NCBI RefSeq assembly: GCF_029027965.1
Contig: NZ_CP119082.1
Span: 1-64,000 of the forward strand
Direction of reading: 5' to 3'
From: Paracoccus sp. S3-43
GTDB taxonomy: Bacteria > Pseudomonadota > Alphaproteobacteria > Rhodobacterales > Rhodobacteraceae
DNA: 64,000 bases
Shown here: in pieces, positions 19,955-28,314 of the stretch
How the letters are laid out: each line of letters starts with the position of its first letter
How positions within the stretch are numbered: position 1 is the first letter of the stretch
Program-made: the position numbers and the translations under genes
The notes under the pieces: model-generated
Database searches by the model: none
What the model was told of the DNA's origin: nothing
What the model saw: the letters and a program-made list of their open reading frames with translations, nothing else

Positions 19955-21364
19955 TCAGGCGGCCATCATCCGCGCGGCTTGCGTCAGGTCGGCTGCGAAT
20001 TGCGCCCGCGCCCGCGCCGCGGGGCCGGGGTCGAGGCGCAGGATCAGGCTGGGATGCCAGGTGATCAGCACCGGGCCGCCGTCCAGCGTCGTCTCTACCG
20101 TGCCGCGCCGGGGGGTCAGCGGCGCGCGGTCGCCGGTCAGCGCGAAGGCGGCCGTCGCACCCAGGGCCACGGTCAGGCGGGGCTGGACGAAGCGGCGTTC
20201 CAGATCCAGCCACCATGTGCAGTGCCGAATTTCTCCGGTGGCGGGGTTCTGGTGGATGCGGCGCTTGCCGCGCGGGGTGAACTTGAAATGCTTCACCGCA
20301 TTCGTGAGCCAGGCCCGCGCGGGATCGAGGCCCGCGCCCGCCATGGTCTGTCGCAGCAGCTGGCCCGCCGGGCCGACGAAGGGACGGCCTTGCAGATCCT
20401 CGTGATCGCCCGGCGCCTCGCCCAGGATCATCAGGGGCGCGTCGGGGTCGCCCTCGCCCCAGACGGTCTGGGTCGCGGCGTGGCACAACGCGCAGCGGGT
20501 GCAGCGGCTGGCCTGCTGGCGGGCGGCGTCCAGGCTGTCGGGCGGGCGGTCGTCGGGGGCGTGGCGGATGCGCGCCGTGACACGGGCGGCGAAGGCAGGG
20601 GCGTCGGTCGCGCCCGCGTCGCGCATCGCCTGCACCCGGCGCGGCGCATCGGCCAGCATCTGCGCGATCAGCCCGGTTTCGGGCAGGTTCTTCCAGTATT
20701 TCACCGGCATTTCCGACCGCATCGCCTGAGTCTTGATGCGGGCCGGGTTGAAGATATTGGCGAAATAGATCCGCCACAGATCATGGCTGGCATCCGTGGG
20801 CAGGTTCGGACGCGGCGCGGGCGGTTCGAAGCTCAGCCTGCCGTCGAAGCGTGCGATCCCCTCGGGCGTGGCGATCAGCCAGTCCATGTCGCCGAAGCGG
20901 CGCGCAAAGAAGGGCGTCCCGGCCTCGAGGATCGGGTGTTCGGGTTCGAACCAGGCGGCGAAGCTGCGGCGCGGCCCCTCCGAGGGCAGTTCGTGGAAGC
21001 GGACGAAGGCGTGCATCTTGTGGATGTCGCGGCGCACGGATTTCGCCATCCGCGCCAGCCGGTCGGCCAGCGGATCGGCGGGATTGGCGATGAAGCCGCG
21101 ATCCTGCTGCAACCGGATCAGCGCGGCATAGAGCAGCGCCCAGCGTTCGGGGTCGGAATGGCTGGCGACCGTCCGGGCCAGGGCCAGGAATTCCTTGCTG
21201 GCCGTCACCGGATGCGGGCCGGGCGGCGGGACCGGACCCGTGCCGAACAGCCCGGCATCGCCCCAGGCCACCTGATCGGGCGCCACGCGGTTGCCCGCAA
21301 GCTGGCGGGCCGCGTCGCGCCAGGCCTGGAACCGGCCAAAGCGAGGCAGATCGACCCGGATCAC
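19955..21364 (-). CDS. udgX: UdgX-family uracil-DNA-crosslinking protein with N-terminal DUF4130 domain
   Basis: 469 aa. The N-terminal half (about 1-250) is the DUF4130 domain often fused to UdgX. The C-terminal uracil-DNA glycosylase-like domain has Cys288, Cys291 and Cys294 for the Fe-S cluster, the motif GEAPGDHEDLQGRPFVGPAG from 315, and the KRRIH loop at 367-371. In mycobacterial UdgX the loop His forms a covalent bond with the abasic site left after uracil removal; His371 is the equivalent. Its ATG overlaps the radical SAM stop (ATGA), so both form one operon behind a LexA box. Confidence 0.93.
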   Translation of the reverse strand: MIRVDLPRFGRFQAWRDAARQLAGNRVAPDQVAWGDAGLFGTGPVPPPGPHPVTASKEFLALARTVASHSDPERWALLYAALIRLQQDRGFIANPADPLADRLARMAKSVRRDIHKMHAFVRFHELPSEGPRRSFAAWFEPEHPILEAGTPFFARRFGDMDWLIATPEGIARFDGRLSFEPPAPRPNLPTDASHDLWRIYFANIFNPARIKTQAMRSEMPVKYWKNLPETGLIAQMLADAPRRVQAMRDAGATDAPAFAARVTARIRHAPDDRPPDSLDAARQQASRCTRCALCHAATQTVWGEGDPDAPLMILGEAPGDHEDLQGRPFVGPAGQLLRQTMAGAGLDPARAWLTNAVKHFKFTPRGKRRIHQNPATGEIRHCTWWLDLERRFVQPRLTVALGATAAFALTGDRAPLTPRRGTVETTLDGGPVLITWHPSLILRLDPGPAARARAQFAADLTQAARMMAA

Positions 21365-22593
21365 AGCAGTTGCAACTGTTCGGGCCGCGGCGCGAAGCGG
21401 GCGCGCAGGTCCGCGCTGTCGGTCAGCGCGCCGGGATGCCAGTCGGGCAGCGTCACGAAGGCGCGCGCCTTGGACATGATCGCCCCCATCCGCAGCAGAT
21501 CCGCGTATCGCAGCGGCCCGTTGCGCCGCGCGGCCAGGATCCGCGTCACCGTCCTGGTGCCGAAACCGGGCACGCGCAGCAGCATGTCCTTGGCGGCCCG
21601 CGCAACGTCCACCGGGAATTGCCCGCGATTCGCCAGGGCCCAGGCCAGCTTTGGGTCGATCGCCAGATCCAGGTTGCCCGAGGGATGGGCCGCGCCGATC
21701 TCCTCGGCCTCGAACCCATAGAAGCGCATCAGCCAGTCGGCCTGATACAGGCGATGTTCGCGCATCAGCGGCGGCTTGATCAGCGGCAGCGCGGCCGAGG
21801 CATCCGGGATCGGGCTGAAGGCCGAATAATAGACCCGCTTCAGGTCATAGCCGGAATAGAGGTTGGCCGACGTCCTCAGGATGTCCCGGTCGGTGGTGTC
21901 GTCGGCGCCGACGATCATCTGCGTGGACTGGCCGGCGGGCGCGAAGCGCGGCGGGCGCCTGCCGGTATGGGATTTTTCCGTCGCGGCCTCTCGCGACAGG
22001 CGGACATCGGCCATGGCGGCGCGGATCGTCTCGGGCCGCTTTTCGGGGGCCAGTTCGCGGATGCTGGCGTCCCGCGGCAGTTCGATATTCACCGACAGCC
22101 GGTCGGCGAACAGCCCTGCCTGCGCCACCAGATCGGCCGAGGCGTCGGGAATGGTCTTCAGATGGATATAGCCGCGAAAGCCGTGGTTCATCCGCAGCGT
22201 CCGGGCGATGCGCACCATCTGCGCCATGGTGTCGTCCGGGCTGCGAATGATGCCCGAGGACAGAAACAACCCCTCGATCATGTTGCGGCGATAGAATTCC
22301 AGCGTCAGCGTCACGACCTCGTCCGGGGTGAAGCGGGCGCGTTCCACAGTGCTGCTGACCCGGTTGATGCAATAGGCGCAGTCGTAGATGCAGAAATTCG
22401 TCATCAGGATCTTCAGCAGGCTGATGCAGCGCCCGTCGGGCGTATAGGCGTGGCAGATCCCCATGCCCTCGGTCGAGCCGATGCCGCCCGCGCGCGAATC
22501 GCGCCGCGTCGTGCCGCTGCTGGCGCAGGAGGCATCGTATTTCGCCGCATCCGACAGGATCGCGAGCTTCTGCTGCAAGGTTCGCGGGGCCAT
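21361..22593 (-). CDS. Putative DNA modification/repair radical SAM protein (SplB-like), UdgX partner
   Basis: 410-aa radical SAM enzyme with the CxxxCxxC cluster motif at Cys68, Cys72 and Cys75 (FCIYDCAYC). The C-terminus carries a helix-hairpin-helix-like DNA-binding stretch (LLRVPGFGTRTVTRILAARR). This family is distantly related to spore photoproduct lyase and is commonly encoded beside udgX. The reaction is not established. It is first in a two-gene operon with udgX, directly behind a perfect alphaproteobacterial LexA box, which supports a DNA repair role. Confidence 0.88.
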   Translation of the reverse strand: MAPRTLQQKLAILSDAAKYDASCASSGTTRRDSRAGGIGSTEGMGICHAYTPDGRCISLLKILMTNFCIYDCAYCINRVSSTVERARFTPDEVVTLTLEFYRRNMIEGLFLSSGIIRSPDDTMAQMVRIARTLRMNHGFRGYIHLKTIPDASADLVAQAGLFADRLSVNIELPRDASIRELAPEKRPETIRAAMADVRLSREAATEKSHTGRRPPRFAPAGQSTQMIVGADDTTDRDILRTSANLYSGYDLKRVYYSAFSPIPDASAALPLIKPPLMREHRLYQADWLMRFYGFEAEEIGAAHPSGNLDLAIDPKLAWALANRGQFPVDVARAAKDMLLRVPGFGTRTVTRILAARRNGPLRYADLLRMGAIMSKARAFVTLPDWHPGALTDSADLRARFAPRPEQLQLL

Positions 22594-22606
22594 GCGAGCA
22601 ATCTAT

Positions 22607-22621
22607 GTTCGCTGAATGTTC
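22607..22621 (-). promoter_or_regulatory. LexA (SOS) box upstream of the radical SAM-udgX operon
   Basis: GTTC (22607-22610), seven bases, GTTC (22618-22621): a perfect match to the direct-repeat LexA site GTTC-N7-GTTC known in Rhodobacter and other alphaproteobacteria. It starts 13 nt upstream of the ATG at 22593, where it would overlap the start of transcription. Confidence 0.8.
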
Positions 22622-22682
22622 CGATCAAGATGATCTATGTTTGCCGCCGCCTCACCGCCGCATTGCCGCGCAAGGCGGGCCC

Positions 22683-22708
22683 GGAACCCTCACGCCCCCG
22701 AGAGCGTT
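22683..22708 (+). promoter_or_regulatory. Possible EcfG-type promoter upstream of the lolA-like gene
   Basis: GGAAC (22683-22687), 17 bases, CGTT (22705-22708) matches the EcfG general-stress consensus GGAAC-N16/17-CGTT. It lies about 52 bp before the start codon. One such match by chance is not surprising in 64 kb of GC-rich DNA, so this is tentative. Confidence 0.45.
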
Positions 22709-22760
22709 CGCCGCCCGTCCCATCCGTCAGACGTGATGTGCATCCCCGTTCGGAAAGGAT

Positions 22761-23366
22761 ATGATCGGCGCCATGAACATCAAATCGCTCGCCCTTGCGC
22801 CCGCCCTGTTGCTCGGTCTCGCCTTCCCGGCCCTGGCCGAGAAGATTCCGCTGAATGAATTGTCGCACTATCTCAACCGGTTGACCACGGCCACCGCAGA
22901 GTTCACGCAGGTCAATCCCGATGGCTCGATCTCGACCGGGACGGTCTATATCCAGCGGCCCGGACGGGTGCGGTTCGAATACAACAACGACAAGACGCTG
23001 GTCATGGCGTCGGGCGGAAACGTCGCGGTGTTCGATCCGAAATCCGGCGGGCCGCAGCAATATCCGCTGTCGCAGACGCCGCTGTCGATCATCCTGGACG
23101 CCAATGTGAACCTGGGCCGCGCGAACATGGTCACGGCGCATACCGAACAGAAGAACGCCACGGTCGTGACCGCGCAGGATCCGCAGAACCCGCAATACGG
23201 CAATATCCAGATGGTCTTCACCGGCGGTCCGACGCAGCTGCGCCAATGGGTCGTGACCGACGACAGCGGCCAGAAGACCACCGTGATCCTGGGCGAGATG
23301 CGCGAGGGCGGGTCGATCCCGGCCTCGAAGTTCTCGATCAACAACGAACTGGCGCGGCGCGAATGA
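22761..23366 (+). CDS. lolA: LolA-family outer-membrane lipoprotein carrier protein
   Basis: 201 aa with a signal peptide (hydrophobic LALAPALLLGLAFPALA, cleavage after ALA). The mature LolA fold includes LNRLTTATAEFTQVNPDGSISTG, GTVYIQRPGRVRFEYN and SIILDANVNL. LolA ferries lipoproteins across the periplasm to the outer membrane. The start is uncertain: ATG 22761 has a GGAAAGG only 2 nt away, while ATG 22773 (MNIKSLAL) has it 14 nt away. The gene is divergent from the radical SAM-udgX operon (167 bp gap holding the LexA box and a possible EcfG promoter). Confidence 0.88.
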   Translation: MIGAMNIKSLALAPALLLGLAFPALAEKIPLNELSHYLNRLTTATAEFTQVNPDGSISTGTVYIQRPGRVRFEYNNDKTLVMASGGNVAVFDPKSGGPQQYPLSQTPLSIILDANVNLGRANMVTAHTEQKNATVVTAQDPQNPQYGNIQMVFTGGPTQLRQWVVTDDSGQKTTVILGEMREGGSIPASKFSINNELARRE

Positions 23367-23482
23367 TCGGTCGAGGCGGACTCATCACGGCGGTTGATGG
23401 GTCGCATCACCACGCCGGGGCTTGATCTTCGGGCGGGACGCGTCCAACGCTGGCTGCGACGTTTCGCCGCGCAGGTCCAGCC

Positions 23483-24733
23483 ATGCCCACCCAGTCCCGC
23501 CTGTTCACGCCCATCCTGATCGGCGGATCGCTGATCCTGCTGATCAACTTCGCGCTGCGGGCCAGTTTCGGCGTGTTCCAGATCCCCATCGCCGCCGATT
23601 TCGGCTGGCCACGGGCGGACTTCTCGCTGGCCATCGCCATCCAGAACCTGGCCTGGGGGATCGGCCAGCCGATCTTCGGCGCGCTTGCCGAACGCTGGGG
23701 CGACCGCTGGGCGATTATCCTGGGCGCGCTGCTGTATTCGGCGGGGCTGATCCTGACCTCGACGGCGACAACCCCGGCCACCATGCAGCTGCTGGAAATC
23801 ATGGTCGGCTTCGGCATCGCCGGGACCGGCTTCGGGGTGATCCTGGCCGTGGTCGGGCGCGCCGCCAGCGACGACAACCGCAGCCTGGCCCTGGGAATCG
23901 CCACCGCCGCCGGATCGGCGGGACAGGTCTTCGGCGCCCCCCTGGCCGAGGTTCTGCTGGGATTTTATTCCTGGCAGATGGTGTTCGTGATCTTCGGCGC
24001 GATCGTGCTGGCCTGCCTGCTGTTCCTGCCGATGCTGGGCGACGGCAAGCCCGCCAGCCGCCACGAGCTTGAGGAAAGCCTGGGCAGTGTCCTGGGCCGC
24101 GCCTTCCGCGACCCGTCCTATCTGATGATCTTCGCGGGGTTCTTTTCCTGCGGCTATCAGCTTGGCTTCATCACCGCGCATTTCCCGGCCATGGTGACGG
24201 AAATGTGCGGGCCGATCAGCCCGATGGGGACTCTGGCCAGCATCGGCATCACCACCACATCCGCCCTGGGCGCGGCGGCGATCAGCCTGATCGGGCTGGC
24301 CAATATCGCGGGCTCGATCCTCGCGGGCTGGCTGGGCAAGCGCTATACCAAGAAATACCTGCTGGCGGGGATCTATACCCTGCGGACCATCGCGGCGGCG
24401 GCCTTCATCCTGCTGCCGATCACGCCCGTCAGCGTCATCGTCTTTTCGCTGGTGATGGGCGCGCTGTGGCTGGCGACGGTGCCGCTGACCTCGGGGCTGA
24501 TCGCCTATATCTATGGGCTGCGCTATATGGGGACGCTCTACGGGTTCGTGTTCCTCTCGCATCAATTGGGGTCGTTCCTGGGCGTCTGGCTGGGCGGCGC
24601 GCTGTATGACGCGCAGGGCGATTACACGCTGGTCTGGTGGGTCGGGGTGGGCGTCGGCGCGCTCAGCGCGCTGATCCACCTGCCGGTGCGGGAAGCACCC
24701 GCCCGCCTGCCCGCGGCGGCTGCGGCGGTTTGA
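23483..24733 (+). CDS. Major facilitator superfamily transporter
   Basis: 416 aa with about twelve hydrophobic segments, typical of MFS. The loop between segments 2 and 3 has GALAERWGDRWAIILG, the MFS signature region. A central cytosolic loop (about 190-215, DGKPASRHELEESLG) separates two six-segment halves. It resembles the monocarboxylate/oxalate-formate antiporter-like group, but the substrate is not readable. The 116 bp before it shows no recognisable element. Confidence 0.85.
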   Translation: MPTQSRLFTPILIGGSLILLINFALRASFGVFQIPIAADFGWPRADFSLAIAIQNLAWGIGQPIFGALAERWGDRWAIILGALLYSAGLILTSTATTPATMQLLEIMVGFGIAGTGFGVILAVVGRAASDDNRSLALGIATAAGSAGQVFGAPLAEVLLGFYSWQMVFVIFGAIVLACLLFLPMLGDGKPASRHELEESLGSVLGRAFRDPSYLMIFAGFFSCGYQLGFITAHFPAMVTEMCGPISPMGTLASIGITTTSALGAAAISLIGLANIAGSILAGWLGKRYTKKYLLAGIYTLRTIAAAAFILLPITPVSVIVFSLVMGALWLATVPLTSGLIAYIYGLRYMGTLYGFVFLSHQLGSFLGVWLGGALYDAQGDYTLVWWVGVGVGALSALIHLPVREAPARLPAAAAAV

Positions 24734-24785
24734 CGCCACCGGGCAGCGGTTCTAGGGTCCGGCGCGCCACCAACAGGATTCGCCC

Positions 24786-25487
24786 ATGACCAGCCCGCCC
24801 CGCCGCCATCACCCGTCGGAACGCGCCATCGCGATCCGCTATCAGCAGCGATCGGCCGAGGTGAAGGCCCTGCAACGCCAGTGCTATGCCCTGGCGACGC
24901 TGCGCCTGCGCGCGGCGGTCGAGGCGAACGGCACCGGCAAGGGCCTGGCCGTGGTCAGCGACATCGACGAGACGATCCTGGACAACACCGCCGTGATGGC
25001 CCACGCGATGACCCTGGGCGAGGCCATGGACGGGTTCGAGACCTGGAAGCTGTGGGAACGCGAGGGCGCGCCGCATCTGCTGCCGGGGGCGGCCGATTTC
25101 TTCCATCTGGCCGACCGGCTGGAGGTGACGATCTTCTACGTCTCGGACCGATTCGAGGAAAACAAGCTGGCGACCATCGCCACGCTGTCGCGCCTGGGCC
25201 TGCCGCAGGTCCATGCCGACCATGTGCTGCTGTTCGGCCCGCCCAAGGCCGAACGCCGCGCCGCCGTGGAACGCGACCACCGCGTCATCCTGCACCTGGG
25301 CGACACGCTGCACGATTTCCACGGCTGCTTCGCGAATGCGACGCTGGAAGACCAGCACCGCCTGGCCGAGGATCACGCCGACCGCTTCGGCGAGGACTGG
25401 ATCGTCTTCCCGAACGCCGCCCATGGGACATGGATGGAGGCGGACCTGCGGCCCTGGGACGCGCCCAAGCGGGCTGATTCGGCTTAG
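24786..25487 (+). CDS. HAD-family class C acid phosphatase-like protein without signal peptide
   Basis: 233 aa. The HAD motif DIDETILDN is at 59-67, with Asp59 as expected nucleophile and Asp61 as acid/base. FYVSDRFEENKLATIATL is the second motif region, and HLGDTLHDFHGCF carries the acidic metal-binding region. This arrangement is that of class C acid phosphatases (the e(P4) lipoprotein and 5'-nucleotidase group), which are normally lipoproteins. Here there is no signal peptide or lipobox, and the N-terminus is polar (MTSPPRRHHPSER), so a cytosolic location is likely. Confidence 0.8.
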   Translation: MTSPPRRHHPSERAIAIRYQQRSAEVKALQRQCYALATLRLRAAVEANGTGKGLAVVSDIDETILDNTAVMAHAMTLGEAMDGFETWKLWEREGAPHLLPGAADFFHLADRLEVTIFYVSDRFEENKLATIATLSRLGLPQVHADHVLLFGPPKAERRAAVERDHRVILHLGDTLHDFHGCFANATLEDQHRLAEDHADRFGEDWIVFPNAAHGTWMEADLRPWDAPKRADSA

Positions 25488-25531
25488 ATCAACGGTCAAT
25501 GGGCGGGAGCGATGGCCTTCGCCAATCCGCT

Positions 25532-26128
25532 TCACTTCTCCAGATGCCCCGCGATCGCCCGGCCCAGGGCAAAGGCGCGCTGTTCCAGGATCACCGGGGT
25601 TTCACAGACATAGGTCAGCGACTGCTGGCGTTCGGTGAAGACCCGCTGGTCCCAGTCCAGCGCCTCCTCGGCGGCGTCGAGGGCGTCGAAATCGGGCGGG
25701 TCGGCCTGCTCCAGTTCCGCCATCGTCGCGCGGCGTTCCGCGATCCGCCGGGCCAGATCGACCTGGCTGTGGCCGTATCGGGCGATGCCCGCGATCAGGG
25801 CGGCGCGGTCGGGTTCGATCCTGTCGAAGATCGCGACCATCAGCGCCGTCAGATGCGCGTCGTCCGCACCCCTGGCGAACTCGGCGATGGCGGCTTCGGC
25901 ATCCTCCAGCGGCAGGCGGCGCTGTTCCAGCCGCGCGGCCAGCGCCTCGATCTGCGGATCGCGGGCCAGATCCGCCACCCGGTCGTCGGGGACCGGCCCG
26001 GTCCAGACCTGACCCAGCGACAGATGCGGCTGCTTGCGCTGGATGCAGGGCCAGTCGGGATCGGTGCCGGTGGCGGCCCAGCCGGGCGCGGCGGCAAGCA
26101 TCAGGGCGAATGCGATGACGGGTTTCAT
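25532..26128 (-). CDS. Secreted protein of unknown function in the PQQ/ABC cluster
   Basis: 198 aa with a signal peptide (MKPVIAFALMLAAAPGWA-A). The mature protein is helical and rich in Ala, Glu and Arg, with conserved-looking CIQRKQPHLSLGQVW near the start and a Cys near the end (TYVCETP). Periplasmic or exported. ATG 26128 overlaps the ABC permease stop (ATGA), so it is the last gene of the ABC transporter operon and probably works with it. No family function is known to me. Confidence 0.8.
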   Translation of the reverse strand: MKPVIAFALMLAAAPGWAATGTDPDWPCIQRKQPHLSLGQVWTGPVPDDRVADLARDPQIEALAARLEQRRLPLEDAEAAIAEFARGADDAHLTALMVAIFDRIEPDRAALIAGIARYGHSQVDLARRIAERRATMAELEQADPPDFDALDAAEEALDWDQRVFTERQQSLTYVCETPVILEQRAFALGRAIAGHLEK

Positions 26129-26946
26129 CCCCTCTCCTTCCTTCTGGCCCAAAGGCCCTTGGCGGGATCATACATGAAGACGGCGGCGCCGAAGAACACC
26201 GCAAGGCAGCCCGCGACCACCGCCAGGGCCTGCCCGTTCCAGTGCAGATACAGCGCGAAGCGGATCAGTTCGACCGCATAGGTGAAGGGATTGGCCGCGC
26301 AGATGTCGTGCAGGAGGGGCGAGCTTTCATTCATCCGCCACAGCGGATAAAGCGCCGAGGACGCGAAGAACATCGGGAAGATCACGAAGTTCATCACCCC
26401 CGCGAAATTCTCCAACTGCCGGATGGCGGAGGACAGGAACAGCCCCAACGCGCCCAGCATCAGCCCCGACAGGATCAGCGCCGGGAACACCGCGACATAG
26501 CCCCAGGCGGGCGGGCGGATGTCCCAGAACCAGGCGATCAGCAGGAAGGCATAGGCCTGGATGATCGACACGATCACCCCCGCCATCAGCTTGGACCCCA
26601 GCAGGAACCAGCGGGGAAAGGGGCTGACCAGCAGCGTCCGCATGGCCCCGGTTTCCCGGTCATAGACCATCGACAGCGAAGACTGCATCCCGTTGAACAA
26701 CTGGATCATCGCCACCAGGCCGGGGGTCACATAGACCTCGTAAAGGACATAGGTCTGATAGGGCGGCGTGATCGACAGGCCCAGGACGGCGCGGAACCCG
26801 GCTGCGAAGATGAACAGCCAGACCAGCGGGCGGACCAGGGCGGCCAGGAACCGCCCGCGCTGCTGGACGAAGCGCAGCGTCTCGCGCCAGGCGATGCCGC
26901 GGAAGGCGGTGAACCAGGCGGAGGCGGGAAAGCGGCGTTCGGTCAT
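26125..26946 (-). CDS. ABC transporter permease, PQQ-dependent alcohol dehydrogenase-associated
   Basis: 273-aa ABC-2 type permease with about six membrane segments, including LVRPLVWLFIFAAGF, LLGSKLMAGVIVSIIQAYAFL and GVMNFVIFPMFFASSALYPLW. It resembles the permease of the PedC/PQQ-associated alcohol ABC system. Start ATG 26946 overlaps the ATPase stop (ATGA). Export of a cofactor or metabolite for quinoprotein oxidation has been suggested for such systems; the substrate is unknown. Confidence 0.88.
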   Translation of the reverse strand: MTERRFPASAWFTAFRGIAWRETLRFVQQRGRFLAALVRPLVWLFIFAAGFRAVLGLSITPPYQTYVLYEVYVTPGLVAMIQLFNGMQSSLSMVYDRETGAMRTLLVSPFPRWFLLGSKLMAGVIVSIIQAYAFLLIAWFWDIRPPAWGYVAVFPALILSGLMLGALGLFLSSAIRQLENFAGVMNFVIFPMFFASSALYPLWRMNESSPLLHDICAANPFTYAVELIRFALYLHWNGQALAVVAGCLAVFFGAAVFMYDPAKGLWARRKERG

Positions 26947-27677
26947 GCGGCGGCCCCGGTCAGGGACAGGAAGGTCTGGGTCAGCCCTGCGGGCCCGGCG
27001 ATGGCGGCGGCCTTGCCCGCCCGCAACACGCGGCCCCTGTGCAGGATCACCAGATCGTCGTCCGGCTGGATCTCGTCCATGATATGGGTGGCCCACAAGG
27101 CCGACACGCCTTCCGAGGCGATCAGGCGGCGGGTCAGAGCCAGAACCTCGGCCCGCGATTTCACGTCCAGGCCCACCGTCGCCTCGTCCAGCAGCAACAG
27201 GTCGGGGCGGTGGATCAGCGCGCGGGCGATTTCCGCGCGGCGCTGCTGGCCGCCCGACAGCGCCGACACGCGGTCATGCGCCCGGTGGTCCAGCCCGACC
27301 TGCGCCAGAACCTGCGCGATGCGGTCGCGCGACGAACGGCGCGAGATCCCGTGCAGGGCGGCGTGATAGGCCAGGTTCTGCGCCACCGTCAGGTCGGCGT
27401 CCAAAGCGCGGCTTTGGAACACCGCGCCCAGCCGGGCCATGGCCTGGGCGGGCTGGCGGCGCAGGTCATGGCCCGCGACCTCGATCCTGCCCGAGACGTT
27501 GCTGTAAAGCCGCGTCACCAGCGAGAACAGCGTGGTCTTGCCCGCGCCGTTCACGCCCAGAAGCGCGGTGAAGCTGCCGCGCGGCACTGTCAGGGACACG
27601 TCCGACAGCGCCTGGACGCTGCCGAAACGATGCGACAGGCCGGTGATGCGCAGGGCGTCCGCACTCGGGCCGGTCAA
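26943..27677 (-). CDS. ABC transporter ATP-binding protein, PQQ-dependent alcohol dehydrogenase-associated
   Basis: 244-aa ATPase with Walker A LGVNGAGKTTL (near 40), signature LSGGQQRRAEIARAL and Walker B LLLLDEATVGLD, followed by the H-loop ATHIMDE. Belongs to the drug/polysaccharide-export-like ABC ATPases found in quinoprotein clusters. Coupled by ATGA to the permease. It is preceded in the same direction by the acidic-linker secreted protein (34 bp) and the substrate-binding/beta-propeller pair. Confidence 0.9.
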   Translation of the reverse strand: MTGPSADALRITGLSHRFGSVQALSDVSLTVPRGSFTALLGVNGAGKTTLFSLVTRLYSNVSGRIEVAGHDLRRQPAQAMARLGAVFQSRALDADLTVAQNLAYHAALHGISRRSSRDRIAQVLAQVGLDHRAHDRVSALSGGQQRRAEIARALIHRPDLLLLDEATVGLDVKSRAEVLALTRRLIASEGVSALWATHIMDEIQPDDDLVILHRGRVLRAGKAAAIAGPAGLTQTFLSLTGAAA

Positions 27678-27711
27678 GATGGAATGGGCCAGGCTTGTCG
27701 CATCGCCTCTC

Positions 27712-28278
27712 CTACTGGATGTTGAACACCGCCTGCTGCGTCTCGCCCGAGGATCCGGGAACCGACAGTGTATAGCGTCCCGGCGTCACGGCAATAAAGC
27801 TGATCGTCGCGGTTCCGGCATTGTCGAATTCGATGCTGTGGACGCCCATCGGCCGGATCTCGATGTCGTTGATGACGATCTCGTTGATCCAGATGGCGCG
27901 GAAGAAGTCGCCGCCCGACAGCGCCAGTTCCTGGCTGCCGTCGGCATTGATGTCGATGCGGTAGAAGCCGCCCGATTTCAGCGTGTATTCGCCGCCCGCG
28001 ACGGGCGATCCCGATGCCAGCGTCAGCGGCGCCAGATCGGTGCGGTTGTCGCGCGCCATGATGCCGGAAAAGCCGTAATCGAACTTGCCCTGTGCGTCAT
28101 AGGTGGCCGCAGCCGCGCCCGCGTCCTCGCCTTCCTCGTCGTCCTCCTCCTCCTCGGCTGGCGCCGCATCGGGGGCGGCCTCGGTCGCGGCGGCGCCTTC
28201 GGGGGCGGCGGTCTCCTGCGCGGCGGCAGGGACGGACAGGCCGGCCATGATCATCAGGATGGTCAGCAAACGGGTCAT
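27712..28278 (-). CDS. Secreted protein with acidic linker, unknown function
   Basis: 188 aa. Signal peptide MTRLLTILMIMAGLSVPAAA is followed by an Ala/Glu/Asp-rich linker (about 22-60, with a run of Glu/Asp) and a beta-rich C-terminal domain (about 65-188) ending RYTLSVPGSSGETQQAVFNIQ. The domain looks like a small immunoglobulin- or cupredoxin-type fold, but I see no clear Cys/His/Met copper site. It lies inside the PQQ-ABC operon between the beta-propeller and the ABC ATPase, so it probably serves methanol oxidation or the transporter in the periplasm. Confidence 0.78.
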   Translation of the reverse strand: MTRLLTILMIMAGLSVPAAAQETAAPEGAAATEAAPDAAPAEEEEDDEEGEDAGAAAATYDAQGKFDYGFSGIMARDNRTDLAPLTLASGSPVAGGEYTLKSGGFYRIDINADGSQELALSGGDFFRAIWINEIVINDIEIRPMGVHSIEFDNAGTATISFIAVTPGRYTLSVPGSSGETQQAVFNIQ

Positions 28279-28314
28279 CAGGTTTCCTCCCTCACAGATT
28301 CGGTTCGGTCCGCG

